Origin: Chitinophaga eiseniae
GTDB taxonomy: Bacteria > Bacteroidota > Bacteroidia > Chitinophagales > Chitinophagaceae
Direction of reading: 5' to 3'
NCBI RefSeq assembly: GCF_900167135.1
Contig: NZ_FUWZ01000007.1
Location: 124,001 to 188,000, forward strand
Length of the DNA stretch: 64,000 nucleotides
In this document: piece after piece, positions 15,875 through 24,505 of the stretch
How positions within the stretch are numbered: position 1 is the stretch's first letter
Layout: each line of letters begins with the position of its first letter
Position numbers and translations under genes: made by a program
Notes under the pieces: model-generated
Database searches by the model: none
The model's input: only the letters and a program-made list of their open reading frames with translations
Told to the model about the DNA's origin: nothing

Positions 15875-16333
15875 ATGGCAGAATTGCAGATATATACGGA
15901 TGGCGCTTCCCGCGGCAATCCCGGACCCGGAGGTTACGGCGTGGTATTATTATGGGGCAGCATGCGCAAGGAATTGTCGCAGGGTTACCGTAAAACCACC
16001 AACAACCGGATGGAGCTGCTGGCGGTGATCACCGCACTGGAAGCACTGAAGAAAGACGGACTGGCAATGACCATCTTTACCGACAGTAAATATGTGGTGG
16101 ACAGTATTGAGAAAGGATGGATATGGGGCTGGGTAAAGACCGGTTTTAAAGATAAAAAGAACAAAGACCTGTGGATGCGTTTTATTCCGCTCTACAGAAA
16201 ACACAAAGTGAAAATGCAGTGGGTGAAAGGCCATGCCAGCAATCCGCTGAACAATCGCTGCGATGAACTGGCCACGCAGGCTGCCGACAGTGGCAACTGG
16301 CTGATAGACCAGGGCTTCGAAAGCGGAAATTAA
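15875..16333 (+). CDS. rnhA: Ribonuclease HI
   Basis: A 152-residue RNase HI from the ATG at 15875; an upstream TTG at 15866 in the same frame is part of the promoter box and is unlikely to be the start. The catalytic acids are visible: Asp in IYTDGASRGNPGPGG, Glu in NNRMELLAVI, Asp in FTDSKYVVDS and Asp in NNRCDELA, with the His of KGHASNPLNNRCD. It cuts the RNA strand of RNA-DNA hybrids (primers, R-loops) in the cytoplasm using Mg2+. It is flanked by a hairpin upstream and the AspT-like antiporter 56 bp downstream. Confidence 0.96.
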   Translation: MAELQIYTDGASRGNPGPGGYGVVLLWGSMRKELSQGYRKTTNNRMELLAVITALEALKKDGLAMTIFTDSKYVVDSIEKGWIWGWVKTGFKDKKNKDLWMRFIPLYRKHKVKMQWVKGHASNPLNNRCDELATQAADSGNWLIDQGFESGN

Positions 16334-16389
16334 CCATCGCCGAACCAACTGGCGGCCCGGATTGTAATATAAACGGAAAAACTTCGTTT

Positions 16390-18105
16390 ATGCTTACCTG
16401 GCTGATAGAAACCCTTCAGAAATACCCGGAAATCGCTGTCATGTTAACCCTGCTCATTGGCTTCCTCCTGGGCAAAATACGTATCAAAGGTTTTACACTC
16501 GGTACCGTAACCGGCGTATTGCTGATGGGGATCGTCATCGGTGGCATACACATCCAGATACCGGGTGCGGCCAAATCCATTTTTTTCCTGCTGTTCCTGT
16601 TTTGTACCGGCTACAGCATCGGGCCCCAGTTTTTTCAGGGACTCAAAAAAGATGGGCTGCCGATAGCAGCCTTCTCTTTTATCGTTTGCTGCAGCAGCCT
16701 CTTTTTTTGCTGGGTCCTCGCTTCCATCCTGCGGTTTGATACAGGCACAACCGCCGGGCTGATGTCCGGCGCCAATACCTGCTCCGCGATTATCGGCGTT
16801 GCTTCCAATACCATCAATGAACTGGACATCAGCATGGCGGACAAGGAGCGGCTGGTCAACCAGATCCCGGTGGCCTATGCCGTGACCTACATCTTCGGGA
16901 CCGCCGGCACCAGCTGGTTTCTGTCGGTCATCGGCCCCTGGTTCATGTCCGGGAGCAGGGAAAAACTGATAGAAGAAACCCGTAAACTGGAAGCGACCCT
17001 CACCGACACCAATGCGGAAGACGATGGAGATATTAAAAATGCGTATGACCGTGTGGCTTTCCGCGCATACCTCGTCAACAATGAACTGGTAGGAGAAGAA
17101 GGAAAATCGGTGGCGGAACTGGAAGCATTTTTCCGGCGTAAGAAAAGAGTGTTGTATGTGCTGCGCGTCAGGAGGGAAGGGGAGATGATGGAGACGCCGC
17201 AGGATTTTGTGGTCCGTCAGGGAGATATTATAGCTGTCGGCGGGCAACGGTCCGCTGCCATCGCTTCAGGCACTATGCTGGGCAAGGAAGTCGCCGATGC
17301 CGACCTGCTGACATTCCCGGTACAGGCTATCAATGTTGTGATCAGTAAAAATACCGCCATCAATAGACCCATTAAGTTGCTGGTACGGCAGCCGCAGCTG
17401 CATGGTATCAGTGTCCGGAAAATTACGCGCGCCGGTATTGAGATACCGCTGGAAGCCAATACCATCGTACAAAAAGGCGATGTAGCCGAACTGGTGGGCA
17501 TACAGGAAGAACTGGACCTTGCCGTGCCTATCCTGGGATTTAAGGAGCGGGCCGGTGTGGAAACGGATATTCCCTACCTGGCGGGCGGTATTGCCCTGGG
17601 CACCCTGGTGGGCGCTATGAGCGTGCGGTTCGGTAATGTGCCGGTAGAGCTGAGCACCAGCGGCGGCGCATTGCTGGCCGGTCTTTTCTTTGGCTGGCTG
17701 CGCAGCATCAATCCGCGCTTCGGATACATCCCGCCTGCGTCGCAGTGGGTGCTCACCAAACTGGGGCTTCATGTGTTCATTGCCATCGTGGGACTTACCG
17801 CCAGCGATGGGTTTTTACAGGGACTGAAGCAGGAAGGCCTGACGCTGTTCCTCGCCGGTCTTGTATTGAGCCTGTTGCCCATGGTAGTAGCGCTGTTCCT
17901 CTCCAAATATGTTTTCAAATTCCATCCTGCCATTGGTTTGGGGGCCTGCGCCGGCGCACATGACGAGTCCGCGCCGCTGCTGGCGGTGCAGGATGCGCTG
18001 AACAGCAAGGTGCCCGCGCTGGGTTACACGGTTGCTTATGCCGTCGCGAATATTACACTCACCACGTCCGGTGTCATCATTGTACTGTTAATGCACAAAG
18101 GGTAA
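16390..18105 (+). CDS. AspT/YidE-family antiporter with RCK_C domains
   Basis: A 571-residue protein of the aspartate:alanine exchanger family. Two membrane halves (about residues 5-195 and 395-571) carry the family repeat, each with about five spans (e.g. TAGLMSGANTCSAIIGVAS and GACAGAHDESAPLLAVQDA). Between them lie two TrkA_C/RCK_C-like regulatory segments (DFVVRQGDIIAVGGQ near 270 and ANTIVQKGDVAELVG near 355). AspT itself exchanges aspartate for alanine; many relatives have no known substrate, so the named substrate is not claimed. The Gly-Ala-rich re-entrant motifs are intact. No partner decarboxylase gene is nearby. Confidence 0.88.
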   Translation: MLTWLIETLQKYPEIAVMLTLLIGFLLGKIRIKGFTLGTVTGVLLMGIVIGGIHIQIPGAAKSIFFLLFLFCTGYSIGPQFFQGLKKDGLPIAAFSFIVCCSSLFFCWVLASILRFDTGTTAGLMSGANTCSAIIGVASNTINELDISMADKERLVNQIPVAYAVTYIFGTAGTSWFLSVIGPWFMSGSREKLIEETRKLEATLTDTNAEDDGDIKNAYDRVAFRAYLVNNELVGEEGKSVAELEAFFRRKKRVLYVLRVRREGEMMETPQDFVVRQGDIIAVGGQRSAAIASGTMLGKEVADADLLTFPVQAINVVISKNTAINRPIKLLVRQPQLHGISVRKITRAGIEIPLEANTIVQKGDVAELVGIQEELDLAVPILGFKERAGVETDIPYLAGGIALGTLVGAMSVRFGNVPVELSTSGGALLAGLFFGWLRSINPRFGYIPPASQWVLTKLGLHVFIAIVGLTASDGFLQGLKQEGLTLFLAGLVLSLLPMVVALFLSKYVFKFHPAIGLGACAGAHDESAPLLAVQDALNSKVPALGYTVAYAVANITLTTSGVIIVLLMHKG

Positions 18106-18183
18106 GATCAATATATGGGTCCCTTCATCGACATAAACAACGGCAAACGGTCATCTTCCCAAAACAGGAGAATGATTTTTTCT

Positions 18184-18272
18184 CATAAATAAAATACAGG
18201 ATAAGTTTTCTTCCATAAATGAAAACAGGATAAGTTGCCCCTCATAAATAAAAAGCAGGGTTGGTTTCCTTC
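18184..18272. repeat. Three tandem ~30-bp direct repeats upstream of the susCD promoter
   Basis: CATAAAT recurs at 18184, 18214 and 18243 (spacing 30 and 29), each followed by an A-rich stretch, then CAGGATAAGTT or CAGGGTTGGTT and a C/T-rich end. The copies diverge by several bases. They lie 100-190 bp upstream of the susCD -33 box and after the antiporter stop. They may be protein-binding sites; no regulator gene is adjacent. Confidence 0.55.
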
Positions 18273-18371
18273 AAATGCAGCAGAATCACCATTGCGAGTC
18301 GCCGTTCATCCCTGCAATCAGGGAATCAGTAATAATCATAACGATCATAGTTCAACTTTTTTAACATTTCT

Positions 18372-18403
18372 TTTGTTGTTTACGTACAAACACCATAGTT
18401 TTG
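18372..18403 (+). promoter_or_regulatory. Promoter of the leader peptide-susCD operon
   Basis: TTTG at 18372-18375 and TAGTTTTG at 18396-18403 match the Bacteroidota -33 (TTTG) and -7 (TAnnTTTG) elements with a 20-bp spacer, the best full promoter match in the window. The predicted start near 18408 leaves a 300-nt leader before susC that contains the short cysteine-rich ORF. Confidence 0.75.
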
Positions 18404-18448
18404 CGTCCCACTAGTCTATAGAATTAGTAGAATATTGAAAGGTTAATT

Positions 18449-18529
18449 ATGAGAAAAAGGAAACCGATAATGGAAATGAAGAACCAACCGGAGCAATGCA
18501 TCAACCAAAGTTGTTGTTGCTGTAGTTAA
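18449..18529 (+). CDS. Putative polycysteine leader peptide (26 aa)
   Basis: A 26-codon ORF beginning MRKRKPIMEMKNQ and ending CINQSCCCCS before TAA. Five of its last ten codons are Cys (TGC, then TGT TGT TGC TGT). A purine-rich GAAAGG lies at 18437-18442, 6 bp before the ATG, better than most ribosome-binding sites here. It begins about 40 nt into the predicted susCD transcript. Such Cys runs at the end of a tiny ORF are the hallmark of cysteine-sensing leader peptides described in mycobacteria; I infer a similar role, with ribosomes pausing at the Cys codons when charged tRNA-Cys is scarce. It could also be chance, but the Cys run combined with the pairing described for 18515-18595 argues against that. 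Confidence 0.65.
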   Translation: MRKRKPIMEMKNQPEQCINQSCCCCS

Positions 18530-18595
18530 AACCAATCACTATCTGCACGCAGGTCTTCCGAAACACAATTACAGCAACATACCTGTTTCGGGAAG
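18515..18595 (+). promoter_or_regulatory. Candidate attenuator with mutually exclusive hairpins in the susCD leader
   Basis: Structure 1: 18515-18527, which contains the Cys codons of the leader ORF (TGTTGCTGTAGTT), pairs with AATTACAGCAACA at 18567-18579 over 13 bp with one G-U wobble. Structure 2: CTTCCGAAACA at 18555-18565 pairs with TGTTTCGGGAAG at 18584-18595 over 11 bp with one bulged G. The 3' arm of structure 1 lies in the loop of structure 2, so full formation of both is topologically unfavourable. A ribosome on the Cys codons would break structure 1. No clear U-tract follows, so the output could be Rho-dependent termination or translation (AAAGGAGG lies at 18621-18628) and not an intrinsic terminator. 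Confidence 0.55.
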
Positions 18596-18710
18596 GCAGC
18601 TGTCACAGTACACACAAATACAAAGGAGGCTAAGCTGGTGTTATCTGCTTAAAGCAGGTAAGGGCCTGTTATTGTCTTTATTCGTTCTCTAAACCAATCA
18701 ACATAGATCT

Positions 18711-21700
18711 ATGTTACAACGATTGCTGATTCTTCTACTGCTGCTGGGCCCACTGGCAGCGTTTTCACAGGTACGTACCGTTACAGGTACCGTGCTGTCG
18801 GCCAAAGACAAAGAGCCGCTGCCCGGCGCCACCATCGTCATTAAAGGAACGACGAAAGGGGTGCTGACAGGGCCTGACGGTTCTTTCCGGCTGGAAGTTG
18901 CCGATCCTGCCGCCACCACGCTGGTCATTAGTTATGTAGGCATGACTTCTCAGGAAGTGCCTGTCAGTACAGCCCCCATCACCGTCACCCTGCAATCCGC
19001 CGGTAAAGATATCGATGAGATCGTGGTGATCGCTTATGGTACGACCAAAAAGAGTTCCTATACCGGTTCGGTATCACAGATAAAGGGCGCTGAACTGGAA
19101 AACCGCCAGGTGTCCAGTGTTACAAAAGCCCTGCAGGGCCTCGCTTCCGGCGTACAAAGCGCCTCCCAGAGCGGACAGCCCGGTTCAGACGCTACGATCC
19201 GCATCCGTGGCGTGGGGTCCATCAACGCCTCCGCTGATCCCCTCTATGTGGTGGACGGAGTGCCTTACGGCGGTAATCTCAGCGCTATCAATCCCTACGA
19301 CATCGAATCCATCAGCGTGCTGAAAGACGCGGCCTCCGCAGCTTTATACGGCTCCCGCGGCGCCAACGGCGTGATCATCATCACCACCAAAAAAGGAAAA
19401 GTCAAAGGAAGTAATATAGACGTTCGCGTTAGTCAGGGCTTCTCTAAAAGAGCCGTGAAAGATTATGACAGGATGTCTACCGATCAATATTTTCCGATGT
19501 TCTGGCGCGCGTTGTTCAACGAGAACCTGAACAGCCAGGACTCCCTCTCTGCCGCCAGGAACGCGAGCCGCGACCTGGTAGGAGAGCTGGGCATCAATCC
19601 CTACGGCAGCGCGTTCCCCGAGCCGGTAGGTGCCGACGGTAAACTGGTGGCAGGCGCTAAACCGCTGTGGAGCGACGACTGGAACAAAGCGATGCAGCGT
19701 ACCGGTCACCGTACAGAAGCCAATGTGGCCATCAGCGGTGCCACCGATAAAACCCGCTACCTGATCTCCGGCGGCTATCTCGATGACCAGGGTATCTACC
19801 TCGGCTCCGGCTTTAAACGCTACACCGTTCGCTCCAACGTCGATATAGACGCCCGCAAATGGCTGAAAGTAGGCCTGAACCTCAGCGCCGCCCACTCCGA
19901 TCAGCAGGCGCCTCCCTCAGAAGACAGCCGCAGCGATAACTATATCCAATACGGCCGCCTCATGGGCCCCATGTATCCCGTATATCAGCGCGACCTGAAC
20001 ACCGGCGCTTACCTCCTGGATGCAAAAGGCGGTAAGATATTCGACTACGGCGACTACCGCCCGGACCCGGCCAACCCCCGTACCAACCTGGTGCAGACCT
20101 CCGGCATCGACAAACACAACGTGCTTCGAGATGACGTGTCCGGCCGCTTCTATGCGGAAGCTACCCTCTACAAAGGACTGAAGTTCAAAACCAGCTACAA
20201 TGCGGACTACTCCAACCGCGTAGGCCACGACTATACGAATCCCACCCTCGGCTTCGACGCCGAAGTAGGCGGTACCGTATCAAAAGCCAATTACCGCACT
20301 TTCAGCTGGACGTTCAATAACCTCCTGACCTACGAAAACACCTTCAATGAAAAACATCACCTGAATGTGCTGCTCGGTCAGGAAGCCTATAAATTCAAAT
20401 ACACTTTCCTCTCAGGATCTAAATCCGGTTTCTCTGTACCTGGTGTAGATGAACCCGCTGACGCCGCGCTGATCGGCAGCTTCGACGGTTACTCCGACAA
20501 CTACAGGCAGAGTTCCTTCCTCGGAAGAGCAGAGTACGACTACGCTAATAAATACTTCTTCTCCACGTCCCTGCGTCGTGACGGATCTTCCCGCTTCGCA
20601 CCAGACCGCCGCTGGGGTACTTTCTGGTCAGTAGGCGCTTCCTGGAAACTGACAGAAGAAAACTTCCTGAAAAATACCTCCTGGCTCAACCTGCTGACGC
20701 TGCGCGCCAGCTACGGCGGACAAGGTAATGACAACCTCGGTACCGATCGTTACTATAACTACCTGCCGCTGTATTCTGTTAACAGCAACCTCGGACTGGG
20801 CGGTACTTTCCGCGAATACCTGTTCAACGACAGGCTGAAATGGGAAACAAACCTCAACCTCAACATCGGGGTGGACTGGTCCATGTTTGACAACCGCTTC
20901 GGCGGCAGCGCGGAATTTTTTGTCCGCAAATCACAGGACCTGCTGTATTCCAGGCCTAAAGCACCTTCCACCGGTTACGCTTCTGTAGATGAGAACGTAG
21001 GCGCCCTGAAAAATACAGGTATTGACCTCAACCTGCATGGTACGCCTATACGAACAAAAGACTTCAGCTGGACCATCGATCTCAATATGACGCACTACCG
21101 TAACAAGATCACCAGCCTGCCACAGCAGGAAATCATCAGCGGTACCAAAAAACTCATGGTGGGCAAATCCATTTATGATTTCTACCTGCGTGAATGGGCG
21201 GGCGTGAATCCCAATACCGGCGAAGCGCAATGGAAATACACCAATCCGGATGGCAGCATCAAGGATACCACCAACTACAGCAAGGCCTCCCTGTATTATT
21301 CCGGTTCATCGCTGCCTGACCTGTATGGTGGTCTGACCAACACGTTCACCTATAAAAATTTCTCGCTGTCGTTCCTGATCGTGTACAGCATCGGCGGTAA
21401 AATACTTGACAACGATTATACCTTCCTGATGGGACTGGGTGGTGCTGCCGGCCGTGCATGGTCTACCGAAGTGCTGGACGCCTGGACACCCACCAACCGT
21501 AACACAGACGTGCCGCAGGTAAGTACTGTAGCGCCCAGCTGGACAGCCGCTTCCACGCGCTTCCTCTATGACGCCACCTATGCCAGACTGAAAAGCCTGA
21601 ACCTCAGCTACTCTTTGCCGAAATCGCTGATGGAAAGGGCGCACCTGAATAACATCACGGTGTATGTGACCGGAGAAAATCTGTTCACTTTGTACAATCA

Positions 21701-21797
21701 CAAAGGCATGGACCCTGAACAGACCGTTGGCGGTACCACTTACTATCGTTACCCGGCCGTGAAATCCGTATCCGCCGGTATTAATCTGAGCTTCTAA
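18711..21797 (+). CDS. SusC/RagA-family TonB-linked outer membrane protein
   Basis: A 1028-residue SusC-type receptor. A signal peptide (residues 1-20, ending AFSQ), a carboxypeptidase-D-like domain (22-100, VTGTVLSAKDKEPLPGATIVIKGT), a TonB-box-like stretch (DEIVVIAYG), a plug (SVTKALQGLASGVQ, IRIRGVGSINASADPLYVVDG, GSRGANGVIIITTKKG) and a long beta-barrel ending AGINLSF are seen in order. It lacks the N-terminal STN domain used to signal through FecR, so it is not controlled that way. It contains no cysteine. It forms the outer-membrane channel lidded by the SusD protein 10 bp downstream. The ligand is unknown; the polycysteine leader hints at a sulfur-containing nutrient, which is inference. 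Confidence 0.95.
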   Translation: MLQRLLILLLLLGPLAAFSQVRTVTGTVLSAKDKEPLPGATIVIKGTTKGVLTGPDGSFRLEVADPAATTLVISYVGMTSQEVPVSTAPITVTLQSAGKDIDEIVVIAYGTTKKSSYTGSVSQIKGAELENRQVSSVTKALQGLASGVQSASQSGQPGSDATIRIRGVGSINASADPLYVVDGVPYGGNLSAINPYDIESISVLKDAASAALYGSRGANGVIIITTKKGKVKGSNIDVRVSQGFSKRAVKDYDRMSTDQYFPMFWRALFNENLNSQDSLSAARNASRDLVGELGINPYGSAFPEPVGADGKLVAGAKPLWSDDWNKAMQRTGHRTEANVAISGATDKTRYLISGGYLDDQGIYLGSGFKRYTVRSNVDIDARKWLKVGLNLSAAHSDQQAPPSEDSRSDNYIQYGRLMGPMYPVYQRDLNTGAYLLDAKGGKIFDYGDYRPDPANPRTNLVQTSGIDKHNVLRDDVSGRFYAEATLYKGLKFKTSYNADYSNRVGHDYTNPTLGFDAEVGGTVSKANYRTFSWTFNNLLTYENTFNEKHHLNVLLGQEAYKFKYTFLSGSKSGFSVPGVDEPADAALIGSFDGYSDNYRQSSFLGRAEYDYANKYFFSTSLRRDGSSRFAPDRRWGTFWSVGASWKLTEENFLKNTSWLNLLTLRASYGGQGNDNLGTDRYYNYLPLYSVNSNLGLGGTFREYLFNDRLKWETNLNLNIGVDWSMFDNRFGGSAEFFVRKSQDLLYSRPKAPSTGYASVDENVGALKNTGIDLNLHGTPIRTKDFSWTIDLNMTHYRNKITSLPQQEIISGTKKLMVGKSIYDFYLREWAGVNPNTGEAQWKYTNPDGSIKDTTNYSKASLYYSGSSLPDLYGGLTNTFTYKNFSLSFLIVYSIGGKILDNDYTFLMGLGGAAGRAWSTEVLDAWTPTNRNTDVPQVSTVAPSWTAASTRFLYDATYARLKSLNLSYSLPKSLMERAHLNNITVYVTGENLFTLYNHKGMDPEQTVGGTTYYRYPAVKSVSAGINLSF

Positions 21798-21807
21798 AAA
21801 CTGTGTC

Positions 21808-23310
21808 ATGAAAAAGAACAGACTATTATTCATCGCTATATTCGCCGCAGTTGCCTTCGCAGCCTGCAACAAGGACTTCCTGGACACGCGGCCTACCAAC
21901 GCTGTGCCCGACGACCAGGTGTTTAACTCCGTGGACAACGCCGAAACGGCACTGACAGGGATCTGGGCCTACATGTACGAGACCTATTTTACCTTTGCCG
22001 TGCCGGGGCTCAAATCGCTGGACCTTACCAGCGACGCCATGGGCAGCGACGTGGCCCTCACCACTTCATATGGGTTCAGGGATTCTTATACCTTTATCGA
22101 AATGGTGGACAACACCAAAAACAGGGTGAGCGCTTACTGGACCATCCTGTACAAGACCATCGATAACTGCAATAACTTCCTGTCTAAAATAGATAATGTG
22201 CCCGGCGACGATGCAAAACGTAAGCTGCTGAAAGGTCAGGCGTCCGCTTTAAGAGGCTTCTGTTATCTGACGCTGGCAGAATTCTATTCCTTCGGTGTTA
22301 CCACTAACCCAAACGGAAAATCAGTACCTGTCTACACGGAGCCCGCTAATCCTTCTACTCCGGGTAAGGCCAGATCTACCGTAACACAGGTATATCAGCA
22401 GGCGATCGCCGATCTGCAGGCTGCCCTGCCGTTACTGGCGGACTATGAACGTGACGATACCCGGAAATTCAAGATCGATAGCAAAGTGACCAACGGGCTG
22501 CTGGCAAGGGCTTACCTCTACAGCAACCAGCCGGCCAAAGCGATTGATGCTGCGGTGGCTGCGCGTAACGGTTACCCGCTGATGTCCGGCGACGACTATA
22601 ACAAGGGCTTCAACGATGCAGGTAACGTAGAGTGGATTTGGGCCCAGCCACAGACGCCCACGCAGAACGTGGCGGCTTCCACTTTTACTTTCCTCGATGT
22701 GTCTACACCGGTGTCCTACTATAAGAGTTTTAAGGCCGACCCCTGGTTCCAGGGCTATTTTGACAGCACCGACGTCCGTTTCCGTTTGTTCCAGTGGAGC
22801 ACCAGCGGCCCCGGCGCTTTGCTGTACAAAAAATTCCGCTTCCGTGATCCGGGTGGAATGGTGTCCGATGTAGTGCTGATGCGCGCTGCAGAAATGTACC
22901 TGATTGAAGCCGAAGCATACGCCCGTACCAATAATACCACAAAAGCCGCCGAAGTGCTGAATGTGCTCAGAAGTGCGCGTAACTCCCATCTCTATAACGC
23001 TGCCGCAGGCAGTTCCGTAACGGATACCATCCTGCTGGAAAGAAGAAAAGAGCTATGGGGCGAAGGTTTCTCGCTGGTAGATATTATTCGTACAGGCGGT
23101 ACCGTAGTAAGGAAGCCGTTTAAGACCGTTAACGGCACAGATAGTATCATCAAGGTGCCACAGCCGGATGGTTCTTTTGTCAACGTTCGCGGGGTAGGGC
23201 ATCGTACCGTTAAACTGCCGGACGGTTCTGCCTTTGTGAAGAACAGCCCTTACTACCTGTTTGCTATTCCGCTCAGCGAGTTGCAGAACAACCCTAATCT
23301 CAACAACTAG
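21808..23310 (+). CDS. RagB/SusD-family nutrient-binding lipoprotein
   Basis: A 500-residue SusD-like surface lipoprotein. The lipobox is FAAC with Cys at residue 20, followed by NKDFLDTRPTN, typical of SusD N-termini. The central TPR-like helices (SALRGFCYLTLAEFYSFGV near residue 150, VTNGLLARAYLYSNQPAKAI) and the C-terminal RRKELWGEGFSLVDIIRTGG and YYLFAIPLSELQNNPNLNN are family hallmarks. It caps the SusC barrel and delivers ligand. It is co-transcribed with SusC (10-bp gap) and followed by a strong terminator. No enzyme gene follows, so this locus does not look like a polysaccharide utilisation locus. Confidence 0.95.
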   Translation: MKKNRLLFIAIFAAVAFAACNKDFLDTRPTNAVPDDQVFNSVDNAETALTGIWAYMYETYFTFAVPGLKSLDLTSDAMGSDVALTTSYGFRDSYTFIEMVDNTKNRVSAYWTILYKTIDNCNNFLSKIDNVPGDDAKRKLLKGQASALRGFCYLTLAEFYSFGVTTNPNGKSVPVYTEPANPSTPGKARSTVTQVYQQAIADLQAALPLLADYERDDTRKFKIDSKVTNGLLARAYLYSNQPAKAIDAAVAARNGYPLMSGDDYNKGFNDAGNVEWIWAQPQTPTQNVAASTFTFLDVSTPVSYYKSFKADPWFQGYFDSTDVRFRLFQWSTSGPGALLYKKFRFRDPGGMVSDVVLMRAAEMYLIEAEAYARTNNTTKAAEVLNVLRSARNSHLYNAAAGSSVTDTILLERRKELWGEGFSLVDIIRTGGTVVRKPFKTVNGTDSIIKVPQPDGSFVNVRGVGHRTVKLPDGSAFVKNSPYYLFAIPLSELQNNPNLNN

Positions 23311-23329
23311 TTTTTATCCTTCATCAATC

Positions 23330-23363
23330 AAGGCCTTTGGAACTTTTTCCGAAGGCCTTTTTT
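23330..23363 (+). terminator. Rho-independent terminator of the susCD operon
   Basis: AAGGCCTTTGGAA at 23330-23342 pairs with TTCCGAAGGCCTT around 23347-23359 (12 of 13 bp), and the stem runs into TTTTTT. It lies 19 bp beyond the SusD stop and directly before the stop of the convergent methyltransferase-like gene. Confidence 0.85.
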
Positions 23364-23370
23364 ATGCCTG

Positions 23371-23937
23371 TCAGTAGATAAACGGAAGGATACGTTGGGT
23401 GTGTCGTATATAGTCGGTGTATTCGCTGCCGAATTGTTCGGTCAGTACTTTTTCTTCAATGTCCATGCGGTGAATGAACGCGGCCAGCACGGGGACAAAC
23501 GCAATGATCAATGCCAGCCAGTTATTGAGTGACAAGCCAAAGCCCAGGAAAGACAGCAGCGACCCCGCATACGCCGGATGACGAAGAACACCGTAGATGC
23601 CATCTTTTTTAAGATGATGATCTTTACGGATGGTGACTACCACGGTAAACAACCGGCCCAGCGAGGCGATGGCATAAAACCGGAAGATCATGCCGGCGAG
23701 GATCACCGATAAGCCGGTGTAATTCATGAGGCTGCCCCGCTGCAGTATGGGGAGCTGCGTGCGGTACGACAGGTACACGGCCACATTCACGCAGATCAGG
23801 ATCACGATCCAGATATAAGCCAGGCTGCCCTTGTCTTTCTTCTTTTTGTCGTCCGGCGCTCCGCCACGCAATATCCGGTGTAGTAGTATTTCTGAGAGGA
23901 ACCATGCCATGTAAATGATGGTGGATAACATATTCAT
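23371..23937 (-). CDS. Isoprenylcysteine carboxyl methyltransferase-like membrane protein
   Basis: A 188-residue membrane protein with about five spans. The C-terminal half carries the ICMT/PEMT signature: GRLFTVVVTIRKDHHLKKDG, then YGVLRHPAYAGSLLSFLGFG (S-adenosylmethionine-binding RHPxYxG) and MDIEEKVLTEQFGSEYTDY near the end. Family members methylate lipids, prenylated proteins or small molecules at the membrane. Bacteria lack prenylated CaaX proteins of the eukaryotic type, so the substrate here is unknown. It is convergent with susD and divergent from the thioredoxin gene. Confidence 0.82.
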   Translation of the reverse strand: MNMLSTIIYMAWFLSEILLHRILRGGAPDDKKKKDKGSLAYIWIVILICVNVAVYLSYRTQLPILQRGSLMNYTGLSVILAGMIFRFYAIASLGRLFTVVVTIRKDHHLKKDGIYGVLRHPAYAGSLLSFLGFGLSLNNWLALIIAFVPVLAAFIHRMDIEEKVLTEQFGSEYTDYIRHTQRILPFIY

Positions 23938-24083
23938 CGGGCGTTGGGATTGAAATTACAGATATACCTAATGTATGAAATGTTTTCAACTTTGTTCCGT
24001 GTTTCTTACCGGCTGATTCCCAACTCGTCCATTATCAAGTCTTTAAAAAAGATTATTTTGCAAAGAGATTAAATCTGTGCGCT

Positions 24084-24380
24084 ATGGAAAATCTGCAGAC
24101 CATCCTCCAGTCAGACACCCCGGTGCTGATAGACTGTTTTGCTACCTGGTGCGGCCCCTGTAAGATGATGCCGCCCATTCTGAAAGAGATAAAAGACAAG
24201 TTTGGAGACAAGATCCGGATCATTAAGATCGATATCGATAAAAACCAGCAGCTGGCGGCCCAATGGCAGATCAGCAGCGTGCCCACCATGCTGTTGTTTA
24301 AAAACGGGCAGCTGGCATGGCGGCAGAGTGGGGTAGTGCCGGCCCATCAATTGATACCGGTATTGACACCGATGCTGTAA
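24084..24380 (+). CDS. trxA: Thioredoxin
   Basis: A 98-residue thioredoxin with the active site WCGPC at residues 22-26, the buried-Asp-equivalent region LIDCFATWC, and the cis-Pro loop SVPTMLLFKNGQ (SVP at about 69-71). No signal peptide, so it is a cytoplasmic protein-disulfide reductase fed by thioredoxin reductase. It is slightly shorter than E. coli TrxA (108 residues). The motif position fits the ATG at 24084. A strong terminator follows. A genome may have several thioredoxins, so the trxA symbol is by family. Confidence 0.88.
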   Translation: MENLQTILQSDTPVLIDCFATWCGPCKMMPPILKEIKDKFGDKIRIIKIDIDKNQQLAAQWQISSVPTMLLFKNGQLAWRQSGVVPAHQLIPVLTPML

Positions 24381-24424
24381 TCCAGGAACGGAAGTGCCGC
24401 ACAACAATACGGGATTAAAAAAGC

Positions 24425-24461
24425 GATCGCCCTTTGATGTCATATCAAAGGGCGATCTTTT
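24425..24461 (+). terminator. Terminator of the thioredoxin gene
   Basis: GATCGCCCTTTGAT at 24425-24438 pairs perfectly with ATCAAAGGGCGATC at 24444-24457, followed by TTTT and TTGT. With A residues before the stem it may also work for the opposite strand. Confidence 0.9.
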
Positions 24462-24505
24462 GTATTGTTATAATGGTGGTCATCGGCATTTTCCTCAAAC
24501 TGTCG

